From Methylocapsa palsarum (GTDB taxonomy: Bacteria; Pseudomonadota; Alphaproteobacteria; Rhizobiales; Beijerinckiaceae), in assembly GCF_900114285.1 (NCBI RefSeq), contig NZ_FOSN01000001.1:1-64000 (forward strand): 64,000 bases of DNA, read 5' to 3'. How positions within the stretch are numbered: the stretch's first letter is position 1; each line of letters begins with the position of its first letter. Under the pieces are notes generated by a model that was not told the DNA's origin, searched no databases, and saw nothing but the letters and a program-made list of their open reading frames with translations. Shown here piece by piece: positions 18,354-28,000 of this stretch. The position numbers and the translations under genes are program-made.

Positions 18354-20678
18354 ATGTTGATCTCGTCCTGGCTCGCCTCCTTGTTCTGCTGGCTCATATT
18401 GTTGACGCCGTCATTCGCCGGGGACGGCGTCAAATCCGAAAGCGCCTCCTTCGTTGGCGGCAAGGCCTGCGCGGGGTGCCACGCGGATCAGACGCAGGTG
18501 TGGGCGTCTTCGCACCATGCGAAAGCGATGCAGGAGGCGACGCCCGCCAATGTCGAGGGTGATTTCGCCAACGCCACGCTCGTCCATGACGGTGCGACAA
18601 CCAGCTTCAGCCGCGCGGGCGACGCCTTCATGTTGCGCGCGGACGGACCTGACGGCGTGGCGCATGATTACAAAGTCGCCTACACGTTCGGCGTTTTTCC
18701 CTTGCAGCAATATCTGATCGCGTTTCCGGGCGGACGCTATCAGGCGTTTGGCGCCGCCTGGGACAGCCGCCCGAGGGACAAGGGCGGCCAACGCTGGTTT
18801 TCTCTTTATCCGTCTGAGACGATTCACCCGGGCGACCCACTGCACTGGACCGGACGCGACCAGACCTGGAACTATCAATGCGCGGCCTGCCATTCCACCA
18901 ACCTGCGGAAAAATTACAACCTCGCCGCGGACGCTTATGCGACGACCTGGACTGACCTAAACGTTTCCTGCGAGGCCTGCCACGGACCGGGATCGAGCCA
19001 TATCGCCTGGGCGGCGGCGCGAAAACCTGAAAGCAAGGATGACCGATCCGCTCCCCGCGCCGATCACGCCAACGCAGACATGGGCCTCACGACTTCGCGG
19101 GCTCCAGCCGGGGAAGGCCTCTGGCGCATGAACAAGGACACCGGAATCGCCGAGCGCGCGGCGTCCCCCCGATCGCGCGAACTCGATATCTGCGCGCCGT
19201 GCCATTCGCGCCGGAAAGTCATCGCCGAAGGTCCCATCGGTGGGCCGTTTCTCGACTCGTATCTTCCCGCCCTTCTTGAGTCAGGCCTCTACCATCCGGA
19301 CGGACAGATCGACGGCGAGGCGTTCGAATATGGCTCCTTCATTCAAAGCCGGATGCATCGCGCGGGCGTCGTCTGCTCCAATTGCCACGAACCGCATAGC
19401 CTCGCGCTACGCGCGCAAGGCAACGGGCTTTGCGCGCAATGCCATCTCCCCGCGAAATTCGACGCCGCCTCGCATCACCACCACACGCAAGGCGGCGAAG
19501 GCGCGCAATGCGTCAACTGCCATATGCCCGCCAAGACCTACATGGTCGTCGACGACCGGCGGGATCACAGTCTGCGCGTTCCGCGTCCGGACCTGACCTT
19601 GTCGATCGGCTCTCCCAACGCCTGCAATTCCTGCCATGCCGGCAAAAGCCCCGAATGGGCGTCGCAGACGGTCGCGAACTGGTTTCCCGGCGGACGGCAG
19701 ACGAGAGGCCATTTCGGCCTCGCGCTGCATGCCGGCCGCGCCGGCGCCGCTGACGCCGAGCGTCAGCTCGATCAGCTTATAACGGACGCCGCCCAGCCTG
19801 ACATCGCGCGGGCCGCGGCCCTTGCCCTTCTGCCGGCTTACCTCAGCCCGCAATCGGACGCGGCGATCAAATCATCGCTGGCGGACCCGAGCCCGCTCGT
19901 GCGCGCCGCCGCGCCCCGCGCGCTCGCCGTCTCGCCTTCCGCCGCGATGATCGAGGCTATGGCGCCGTTGCTCGGCGACCCTGTCCGCGCGGTGCGGATC
20001 GAGGCGGCGCGGGCCCTCGCGGGCGCGGACCAGCAGGCAATGACGCCGGAGCAACGCAATGCGTTCGCGGCCGCCTACGCCGAACTGTTCGCCGCCGAAA
20101 TGATCGACGCCGAACGGCCCGAAGCTCATCTGAACCTTGGCCTTCTCGAAACCAAACTGCGCCGAGGCGATGAGGCCGACGCGCAATATCAGACGGCGTT
20201 GCGGCTCGATCCGAACTTTGTCCCGGCGCTCGTCAACCTCGCCGATCTCGACCGTATGCGCGGGATGAACGGGCAAGGCGCGAACCTGTTGCGCAAGGCG
20301 ATGGCGATCGAACCGTCAAACGCCGATATTAAACATTCCCTTGGCCTCGCTTTGGTGCGGCAGAAGAACTACGCCGAAGCGTTGCCGTTGCTGCGCGAAG
20401 CGAGCGAGCTTGCGCCGGGCGAGGCGCGCTACGCCTATGTTTACGCGATCGCGATCAATTCAACGGGCGCGCATGGGCAAGCGCTCAACCTGCTGGAACA
20501 AGCCCATAAGCGTCATCCAGCCAATCGCGACATTCTGCTGGCGCTCATCTCCATCTCGCGCGAAACGGGCGATCTTGCGGGCGCGCTCGCCCATGCGCGC
20601 GAGCTTGCGGCGCTGTTCCCGGCGGACGCGCAGATCCGCATGCTCGTGCTCGATCTCGAAAAACGCCAGCCGCAGTGA
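18354..20678 (+). CDS. Octaheme c-type cytochrome with HEAT-like and TPR repeats
   Basis: 774-residue exported protein. The ATG at 18354 opens a signal peptide (MLISSWLASLFCWLILLTPS). Eight CxxCH heme sites are seen in order: CAGCH, CAACH, CEACH, CAPCH, CSNCH, CAQCH, CVNCH and CNSCH, all in the first 450 residues, as in cytochrome c554-like multiheme proteins. A middle helical-repeat region (LVRAAAPRALA, VRIEAARALA) resembles HEAT repeats, and the C-terminal 200 residues contain TPR units (for example HLNLGLLETKLRRGDEADAQ). It is probably a periplasmic electron carrier or enzyme with a protein-binding tail. The substrate is unknown. It follows the sulfatase. Confidence 0.88.
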   Translation: MLISSWLASLFCWLILLTPSFAGDGVKSESASFVGGKACAGCHADQTQVWASSHHAKAMQEATPANVEGDFANATLVHDGATTSFSRAGDAFMLRADGPDGVAHDYKVAYTFGVFPLQQYLIAFPGGRYQAFGAAWDSRPRDKGGQRWFSLYPSETIHPGDPLHWTGRDQTWNYQCAACHSTNLRKNYNLAADAYATTWTDLNVSCEACHGPGSSHIAWAAARKPESKDDRSAPRADHANADMGLTTSRAPAGEGLWRMNKDTGIAERAASPRSRELDICAPCHSRRKVIAEGPIGGPFLDSYLPALLESGLYHPDGQIDGEAFEYGSFIQSRMHRAGVVCSNCHEPHSLALRAQGNGLCAQCHLPAKFDAASHHHHTQGGEGAQCVNCHMPAKTYMVVDDRRDHSLRVPRPDLTLSIGSPNACNSCHAGKSPEWASQTVANWFPGGRQTRGHFGLALHAGRAGAADAERQLDQLITDAAQPDIARAAALALLPAYLSPQSDAAIKSSLADPSPLVRAAAPRALAVSPSAAMIEAMAPLLGDPVRAVRIEAARALAGADQQAMTPEQRNAFAAAYAELFAAEMIDAERPEAHLNLGLLETKLRRGDEADAQYQTALRLDPNFVPALVNLADLDRMRGMNGQGANLLRKAMAIEPSNADIKHSLGLALVRQKNYAEALPLLREASELAPGEARYAYVYAIAINSTGAHGQALNLLEQAHKRHPANRDILLALISISRETGDLAGALAHARELAALFPADAQIRMLVLDLEKRQPQ

Positions 20679-20699
20679 GGCGATCCGCGATGTTGGAGC

Positions 20700-21668
20700 T
20701 TATGAAAACCTTTGTGCGAGGAGGGGATCGCTCGTTTGCAGATCGGCCTCGGCGAGGAAGTCAAATTTAGCGCCGAGGTTCAGCCTCTGAGTGACCGCCC
20801 AGATCGCGGACACAATGGGCGACACGGGGTCATTGTCGAGAGCAAGGAGACCGATCGCGCGATTCAATTCAGGGGTCAGCGCAATCGCCGTCAGCTCCTC
20901 GCGCATCTCGAACAGAGAGAGCAGGCTGTGCGGCAAGATGCTGAACATTTCGGCGCATCTCACATTGGAATAAAGCGCGAAGACCGAATCAGTTTCCACA
21001 ACAACTCGTGGATGCGCCCCGGCCTTGCGAAACGCAGCGTCGATGATGCGCCGGTTCTGCATATTCCGGGTGAGAAGGCAGAGCGGCAATCTCGCCGCTT
21101 CCCGCCAGGTTATCGTCTTGCCATCGTCGGATTGGCTCTTGTCGAGCAGCGTTGCGTCGCGCGCAAGCAGCACGTAACGTTCCCGATAGAGCGGCAGAAC
21201 CCGGAAGCGAGTCAGATTTTGCTCTTCAAGATAAGTAACGCCGATATCAAGTTCAAAATTATCCAGCCGCCGGACAATGTCCTCATTGCTCAAGGATTGC
21301 ACCATTTGATGCAGATCGGGATATTCCGCCCAGTATGGTCCCGTGAGCAGTGAGACAATTGGCATCGTCGTCGGAATTGCGCCGAGGCGCAGGGTCCCCG
21401 TGAGCCTTGTTCGCGATATTGAGGCTTCCTGCTTGAGACCGTCCCAAGCCGCAAGGGCTTGACGCGCCCAGCCCAAGATGCGCTCGCCGTCCTCGGTGAA
21501 ACCAAGAAATCTTTGCCCTCTCTCGACGATCGAGACCCCCAATTCCTCCTCAAGATGCCGGATCGCCGCGGACAATGCAGGTTGTGAAACGCAGCAGGCC
21601 TCCGCCGCGCGCGCGAAATGCCGTTCCCGCGCCAGCGTCACCAGATATTCCAATTGTCGAATGAACAT
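20700..21668 (-). CDS. LysR family transcriptional regulator
   Basis: 322-residue LysR regulator. The N-terminal winged helix (MFIRQLEYLVTLARERHFAR, then ACCVSQPALSAAIRHLEEEL) is intact, followed by an effector-binding domain of normal length. It lies 92 bp downstream of cynS on the same strand, so it may regulate the formate dehydrogenase-cyanase genes as CynR does for cynTSX in E. coli, although CynR genes are usually divergent. It is convergent with the multiheme cytochrome gene, 21 bp away. The effector is unknown. Confidence 0.9.
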   Translation of the reverse strand: MFIRQLEYLVTLARERHFARAAEACCVSQPALSAAIRHLEEELGVSIVERGQRFLGFTEDGERILGWARQALAAWDGLKQEASISRTRLTGTLRLGAIPTTMPIVSLLTGPYWAEYPDLHQMVQSLSNEDIVRRLDNFELDIGVTYLEEQNLTRFRVLPLYRERYVLLARDATLLDKSQSDDGKTITWREAARLPLCLLTRNMQNRRIIDAAFRKAGAHPRVVVETDSVFALYSNVRCAEMFSILPHSLLSLFEMREELTAIALTPELNRAIGLLALDNDPVSPIVSAIWAVTQRLNLGAKFDFLAEADLQTSDPLLAQRFS

Positions 21669-21760
21669 GCTGGACCCCGCAGACCCTGTTTGCCGTCCTC
21701 GCCCAGGAGTTACGCGCCGGTCCGAACCTTGTCACGCACGCGGGGGCTGATGTCGCAGCT

Positions 21761-22243
21761 TCAATCTTCCTTAAATCCGTAATCTGGAATTCCTTCCGCG
21801 GCTCCATAATACTTGTAAGGAAGGAATTTTCCCGACATGACGATTCTCACCCGATCCCCCCTGGAATTCGCCAGCCGATCGATGTTCATATCGAAGTCTA
21901 TCGCCGACATGATGCCATCGCCAAATTCTTCCTCGATGATGGCTTTTAAAGCCGGCCCATTCACCATCACGAGCTCGTAGAACCTGTAGATCAACGGGTC
22001 CGTCGGCGGCATGGACGCGCCCCGATACGGCGTCTCATTCAACATTCGCTCCTCGGTCTCGGTCAGTCCAAACAGCTTGGCCGCCTTACGCGCCAGCGGC
22101 TTGACGAGCTTACCCTGTCCCAGCAAGGCGCCGACGATCGGAATTTCGGACATGCCGCCGATTTCCCGCGCGATGTGCGCCCAGGTCCAGCCCTTTTCCC
22201 GTTTGATGTCGAGAAGTTTCTCGGTCAACTGCTCGCGCGTCAT
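21761..22243 (-). CDS. cynS: Cyanate hydratase (cyanase)
   Basis: 160-residue cytoplasmic enzyme that converts cyanate plus bicarbonate to ammonia and two CO2. An N-terminal helical domain precedes the catalytic domain. The three catalytic residues known from E. coli CynS (Arg96, Glu99, Ser122) are found with the same spacing at Arg87 and Glu90 (YRFYE) and Ser113 (GDGIMSAIDF). The family C-terminal KFLPYKYY is followed by a short extra tail (to GFKED). It lies 114 bp downstream of the formate dehydrogenase gene and upstream of a LysR gene, all on one strand. Confidence 0.96.
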   Translation of the reverse strand: MTREQLTEKLLDIKREKGWTWAHIAREIGGMSEIPIVGALLGQGKLVKPLARKAAKLFGLTETEERMLNETPYRGASMPPTDPLIYRFYELVMVNGPALKAIIEEEFGDGIMSAIDFDMNIDRLANSRGDRVRIVMSGKFLPYKYYGAAEGIPDYGFKED

Positions 22244-22357
22244 CCCTCGCTCCCATGCAAAGCCAATATCCTTGCGATGGCGCCGTTATCGGTCCGGCGC
22301 CAAAATATTGAAGCCGGCGCCGCTTGAGGGCGTCGGCTCAAAGTTGCGATCCGAAAG

Positions 22358-23566
22358 CTATGCCGACTGCTTTTTGAAGCGCGCGGCCTCTTCCGATCCG
22401 CCCGTCGCGTCGCCTTCGCTATAGGAATGCGCGCCGACGCCTGCGAGTTTGCCGCCATTGACGACGAGATATTCGTCCCGGATCGGACGGTTCTCGAAAA
22501 AGCATTCGAGAATCTCGCGAACGCCCGCGGCGTAACGCGTCTGCGCCGTCAGACTGGTGCCGGAAATATGCGGCGTCATGCCATGATGCGGCATGGTTCT
22601 CCAGGGATGATCTGCGGGCGCCGGCTGCGGAAACCAGACATCGCCCGCGTATCCGGCGAGTCGCCCGCTTTCGAGCGCGCGCACGATGGCGTCGCGGTCG
22701 CAGATCTTGCCGCGGGCGGTGTTTACGATATAGGAGCCGCGCTTCATCTTGGACAGCATCGCATCGTTGAACAAATGTTCGGTTTCGGGATGCAGCGGGC
22801 AATTGATGGTCACGACGTCGACGGCCTTGACGAGACTCTCGACATTGGGATGAAAAGTCAGATTCAGCTCTTTTTCAACCGATTCCGGCAGACGGTGGCG
22901 GTCGAAATAATGCAGGCCGACATCAAACGGCTTCAGCCGCCGCAGCACTGCAAGGCCGATGCGCCCGGCGGCCACTGTGCCCACCTGCATCGCTTCAAGA
23001 TCATAGGAGCGGGCGACGCAATCGGCAATGTTCCAGCCGCCCTTCACGACCCATTGATACGATGGGATGTAGTTGCGGACAAGAGACAGGATCATCATCA
23101 CTACATGCTCGGCGACGCTGATGCTGTTGCAAAAAGTGACTTCCGCGACCGTGATGTTCCGGTCGATGGCCGCCTGTAAATCCGTATGATCCGAGCCGAT
23201 GCCCGCCGTCAGAATAAGCTTGAGGTTGGGAGCCTTCGCGATGCGCTCCTTCGTCATATAGGCCGGCCAAAAGGGCTGCGATATCACTATATCGGCGTCG
23301 TGAAGCTCGCGGTCGAGCACGCTGTCGGCTCCGTCTTTGCTGGACGTCACCACCAGCGTATGCCCGTTCGACTCCAGGAACTTGCGAAGCCCCAATTCGC
23401 CGGAGACACTGCCGAGTAGAGCGCCGGGCTTGAAGTCAATCGCCTTGGGTGTGGGAAGAGTCTGTCCGTCCGCATAGATTTTAGGCTGGGCGACATCATC
23501 GCGGGCGTAGGTTTTCGGATAGCCGTCAACCGGATCGTCGTAAAGCACGCATACAATTTTCGCCAT
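22358..23566 (-). CDS. fdh: NAD-dependent formate dehydrogenase
   Basis: 402-residue D-2-hydroxyacid-dehydrogenase-type enzyme that oxidises formate to CO2 with NAD+, the last step of C1 oxidation in methylotrophs. It closely resembles the Pseudomonas sp. 101/Moraxella enzymes. Active-site residues are present: Asn147, Arg285 (VNTARGK) and His333 (TPHISGTS). The nucleotide fold GTVAAGRIG (196-204) is present, and Asp222 in YFDRHR favours NAD+ over NADP+. The ATG at 23566 has GGAAGGAAACC upstream and gives the family N-terminus MAKIVCVLYDDPVDGYPKTY. Followed by cynS and a LysR gene. Confidence 0.96.
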   Translation of the reverse strand: MAKIVCVLYDDPVDGYPKTYARDDVAQPKIYADGQTLPTPKAIDFKPGALLGSVSGELGLRKFLESNGHTLVVTSSKDGADSVLDRELHDADIVISQPFWPAYMTKERIAKAPNLKLILTAGIGSDHTDLQAAIDRNITVAEVTFCNSISVAEHVVMMILSLVRNYIPSYQWVVKGGWNIADCVARSYDLEAMQVGTVAAGRIGLAVLRRLKPFDVGLHYFDRHRLPESVEKELNLTFHPNVESLVKAVDVVTINCPLHPETEHLFNDAMLSKMKRGSYIVNTARGKICDRDAIVRALESGRLAGYAGDVWFPQPAPADHPWRTMPHHGMTPHISGTSLTAQTRYAAGVREILECFFENRPIRDEYLVVNGGKLAGVGAHSYSEGDATGGSEEAARFKKQSA

Positions 23567-23678
23567 TTCAGGTTTCCTTCCCTTTAAGCCGAGGGGCCGC
23601 GCCCGCGGCCTCCGGCGATCCGGGCGGACGCGGAACCCGTGAGTTCGGCTGGAGGTCACCTTCATAGTCAGGGGGAAG

Positions 23679-23710
23679 TCACCGTCCATTCGTTTAGATG
23701 GATGGGGTGA
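23679..23710. repeat. Inverted repeat upstream of formate dehydrogenase
   Basis: An imperfect inverted repeat, TCACC-TCCAT facing ATGGA-GGTGA, lies between the end of the RND adaptor gene and the formate dehydrogenase start, about 113 bp before the latter. It could be a terminator for the efflux operon or a regulator site for the next gene. No T-tract is seen. Confidence 0.35.
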
Positions 23711-23821
23711 TAAACGCGGCTTATCAGGCGCGCCCTCGCGTCGCAGGCTTCAAGCCGCAGGCTTGACGCCATGTTCCGCCAACATGGGCGCCGGCGACGA
23801 GCTGGAAGCAGGATGAACCCC

Positions 23822-25075
23822 TCACTTCTTCGCGACGGCCTCGGACGCTTCGATGGTGTTGACCCGCATGCCCTCGACGATATTCGCGGGCGGGCTGAGA
23901 ATCACCTGCTCGCCAGGGCGCAAACCGCCGCGCACTTCGACGTCGGCGCCGTTGTCGGCTTCAAGAACGAGTTTGCGAAGCTCGACCTTGCCGTCCACCA
24001 CGGTGGCCGCGGCAAGGCCGTCCTTGTTGAAAATCACCGCCTGCGACGGAATGTCGATGACCGGTCCCGACCGCGCGATATCGAGGTGTACGATGCAATA
24101 GAGTCCGGCCGCCAGCGCGCCGCTCGTGTTGCCGACGTCGACCTCGGCGAGCAGCGTCCTGCTGCCGGCGGCGAGGGCCTGCGCATTGCGCGACACCTCG
24201 CCATCGAACACCCGGTCCGGCAACTCGGGAACCGTGACCGTGGCGCGATCGCCGTCCTTGATCCCGAAATAGGCGGACTGCGGCACATAAACCTGGATGC
24301 GCAAGAGATCCGTTCGCGCCAGCGTGAACAAAGCCGTCCCTGTGTTCGCATCGGCCGCGACGAGACTGCCGACATCGATGAACCTTGTGGTGACGACGCC
24401 GTCGAACGGAGCGGTGATCTGTTCAAAACCGGTCAGCTGCGCCAGCCGGTTGACGGCCGCCTGCTGAGCGGTGACGTTCGCGCGCGCGACCCCGAGCGCG
24501 GCCACTCGCGCGGCGAGCGTCAGGCGGTCCTGGTCGCCCTGCTGCTCACTCGACCAGCCCTTCGAAACGAGGTTTGTCGTCCTTTGATTTGTGACGTGGC
24601 TCAGATCGGCGTTGGCCTGGGCCTGCTGGACCGCCGCTTCGAATTGGACGAGTTGCGCCTTCGCCTGCGCGAGCTGTTGGTCGAGATCGGGCGCGGCGAT
24701 CACGGCCAACACATCGCCCTTGCGCACCTTGCTGCCGATGTCGACGTTACGGACCGCGATATATCCCGTGGCGCGCGCGTAGAGAGTCGCGACTTCGAAT
24801 GGCGCCATATTGCCTGGCAACGTGATCTTGCGCGGATTGGCGTCCTCGGCCGCGATCATGGTGCGGACCGTCGGAATCGCGTTCCTGCGCGCCTCGAGCA
24901 CGGCGATGGCGTCGGCTTTCCTTTGGGCCTGGCTCCAGGCGCCGAACCCGGCCAGCATCGCTAGAACCAACACCGCGCTCACCGCGATCGCGCGCGCTGT
25001 CTTCCGGCGCGAGCCTTGATCTGGCGCAAGCTGCTCCCTTTGAAGGGGCGGCCGATTCCGCGGCTCGGCGTTCAT
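23822..25075 (-). CDS. RND efflux periplasmic adaptor subunit
   Basis: 417-residue HlyD/AcrA-type membrane fusion protein linking an RND pump to an outer membrane channel. It has one N-terminal membrane segment (about 26-48), the lipoyl half motifs around ATGYIAVRNVDIGSKVRKGD and ITAPFDGVVTTRFIDVGSLV, and a coiled-coil hairpin (DLDQQLAQAKAQLVQFEAAV). Its start overlaps the permease stop by four bases (ATGA), so the two are translationally coupled, with the permease first, the reverse of the common order. No outer membrane factor gene follows. Confidence 0.92.
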   Translation of the reverse strand: MNAEPRNRPPLQREQLAPDQGSRRKTARAIAVSAVLVLAMLAGFGAWSQAQRKADAIAVLEARRNAIPTVRTMIAAEDANPRKITLPGNMAPFEVATLYARATGYIAVRNVDIGSKVRKGDVLAVIAAPDLDQQLAQAKAQLVQFEAAVQQAQANADLSHVTNQRTTNLVSKGWSSEQQGDQDRLTLAARVAALGVARANVTAQQAAVNRLAQLTGFEQITAPFDGVVTTRFIDVGSLVAADANTGTALFTLARTDLLRIQVYVPQSAYFGIKDGDRATVTVPELPDRVFDGEVSRNAQALAAGSRTLLAEVDVGNTSGALAAGLYCIVHLDIARSGPVIDIPSQAVIFNKDGLAAATVVDGKVELRKLVLEADNGADVEVRGGLRPGEQVILSPPANIVEGMRVNTIEASEAVAKK

Positions 25076-28000
25076 GGTAAAACTCCTTCGGGGGAGATCC
25101 CGTGCGCAGACGCGTCCCGCCGTTCGGAGGGCCGCTCGAATTGTCCGATCACCGAATAAAGGTAGGGAACGAACAGCAGCGTCGTCAGAGTGCCCGCGGC
25201 GACGCCGCCGATGACCGCACGGGCCAGCACGGCGTTCTGTTCTTCGCCCGCGCCGCCGATCGCCATCGGAATCATGCCGACGATCATCGCCGCCGCCGTC
25301 ATGAGAACCGGCCTGAGCCGGGTGGTTCCCGCCGAGAGCGCGGCGTCGAACGCACTCATTCCGGCCTGGCGCTGGTCGCGCGCGAAGGTGACGAGCAAAA
25401 TCGAATTCGCCGAGGCGACGCCGACCGCCATGATCGCGCCCATCAGGCTTGGAACGCTCAAGGTCGTGCCGGTGACGAACAACGTCAGGATGATGCCAGC
25501 CCCGGCTCCCGGCAGCGCCAGGATGACGGCGAGCGGATCGAGGAAGCTTTGGTAATTGACGACCATCAGCAGGTAGACGAAGACGGCCGCGAACAGAAGC
25601 CCGAGCCGTAGATCAGCGAAGGCCGCGTGCATGCTGTCGATCTGGCCGCGGATCACGATCTGGTTTCCCGGTTTCAGCTGCGGCTCAATCTCGCTCACGA
25701 TCTTCTTGATCGCAGAATCGGCGGTCCCGAGATCGATGCTCTGAACGCTGGCGTAAACATCGTAGACGCTCTGGATGTTGGATTGATTGAAAACGGATTG
25801 GACGCCGATTCTTTTCGCCGTCGCGATGCTGCCGAGCATGGTCGGAATCGGCGTCCCGTTGACGTCGAGGCTGCTCGCGAGCGGGGTATTGTCGAGCTCG
25901 TTCTTGTTGGAGATCTTGTATTCAGGCGTCTGCACCGTGAAGAAGTACGGTATGCCGTTCCTCGGATCGGTCCAGAAGTTTGGCGAGACCTGTTCGGACG
26001 ACGTCAAGCTGATGTTGAGATTGTTGGCCGCGGCCTGCATATTCAATCCAAGCTCCTGGGCGCGCGTGCGGTCGATCGAATAAAACATCTCCGGCGCGTC
26101 GAGCTCCTGCTGGACGTGGGCGTCGACGACGCCGGGAACATCAGCGATCTTTTGCTGCAATTGCCGGGCGATCTCCTTGTTCCCCTCACGATCGCGGCCC
26201 TGCACCTGGACGTCGATTTGCGTCGGCACGCCAAAATTGAGCACCTGCGTGACGAGATCGGCGGGCTGGAAATAGAACAGGACATCCGGAAAGGCGAGCG
26301 GCAGCTCGGCGCGCAGCTTTTTGATGATTTCCGCGGTAGGCGCATGCCCTTCGGCGAGCTCGATCTGAATGACGCCGTCGTTGACGCCGATCGCGCTGCC
26401 GTCGGTGAAGGCGAGGTTGTAGGTGCGCTGCGGCAACCCGATGTTGTCGAGAACAAGCTTGAGGTCGCTCGCGGGTATCTCGGCGCGGATATTGTCCTCG
26501 ATCGCCTGGAAAATGGACTCCGTGCGTTCGATCCGGGTGCGCGCCAGGGCGCGGACATGCAACTGGATGAGGCCGGCGTCGACCGTTGGAAAAAAGTCGG
26601 AGCCGACGAAAAGGGAAAGGACGCCGGCCGACGCGACGACGGTCGCGGCCACGACCGGGGTGATGATGCGGCGGCGCAGAATGGCGGCGAGCAGCCAGCC
26701 GTAAAACTCGCGAAACTGGTTGAAGCGGGCGTTGAACGCGGCGTGGAAACGCGACAGCCGCCCGCCCTTGCCCGGCCCCTGCTCGTGTTCCTTGCGCAAG
26801 AGGAGCCCGATCATGATCGGCGTGAGCGTGCGTGAAATGATATAGGACGCAAGCATCGCGAACACGACCGACATCGCGAGTGGCGTAAACAGGTAGCGCG
26901 CCGCCCCCTTGAGGAAAAACACCGAAACGAAAACGCAGCAGATCGCCAGGGTCGAGATGAGCGTCGGCACCGCGATGCCTGCCGCTCCTTCGAGCACCGC
27001 CGTATCGAACGGCTTATGCTCCTCCAACAGACGATGCGTGTTTTCGATCGTGACCGTGCTGTCGTCGACGAGAATGCCGACGGCGAGCGCTAGACCGCCA
27101 AGAGTCATGGTGTTGATCGTCTGACCCAGCGCCCCAAACACCGCGATCGAGGTCAGGATCGAGAGCGGGATCGAAACCATGACGACAATCGTGGACCGCC
27201 AGGAGCCGAGGAAGATCAGGATCATGAGCGCGGTCAGACCCGCCGCGATGGCGCCTTCGTGAAGCACGCCGCTGATGGCGTCCTGCACGAAGACGGACTG
27301 GTCGAACAGCAACTTGATGTCCATGCCCGGCGGGGCCGCTCTTTGAATTTCGGGCATCGCCGCCTTCACGCGATTGACCACGTCGAGCGTCGAGGCGTTG
27401 CCGTTCTTGATGATCGTCAGCAGCACCGAACGCTTGCCTTCGGCGCGAACGATATTTTGCTGCACGGCCCAGCCGTCGCGCACATGGGCGACGTCGGAGA
27501 GGTAGATCGTCGCGCCCTTGGCCTGGCGGATCGGCAATCGGTTCAGCGCCTCGATCGAGGGCGCCATGTTGTTGACCTTCACGATAAACTGCTTGTCGCC
27601 CATCTTCGCGTCGCCCGACGGCAAGGTCAGGCTTTGGGCGTTCACCGCATTGACGATATCGTTGGGGGAAAGGCCGCGCGCCTTCAGCGCGTCGGGGTCG
27701 ATATCGACCATGATCTGACGATACTTGCCGCCGTATGGAGTCGGCAGGGTGATGCCGGGGATGGGGGCCAGCGCCTGGCGCATCTGATAGATGCCGTAGT
27801 CGTAAAGCTGCTGCTCGTTCAGCTGATCTGAACTCAGGCTGAGCTGGAGCACCGGCACGGACGAGGCGTTGTACTGAACGATCACCGGAGGCTGAATGCC
27901 GGTCGGCATTAGGGCGCGGATCGAGTTGGAGGCCGAGACGACCTGCGTGATCGCCAGATCCAGATTGACGTTCGGCTGGAAATAGATCTTTTCGACCGCG

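Noticed and set aside
22240-22458. Small frame between formate dehydrogenase and cynS
   Set aside because: Overlaps the formate dehydrogenase end in another frame and lacks features.
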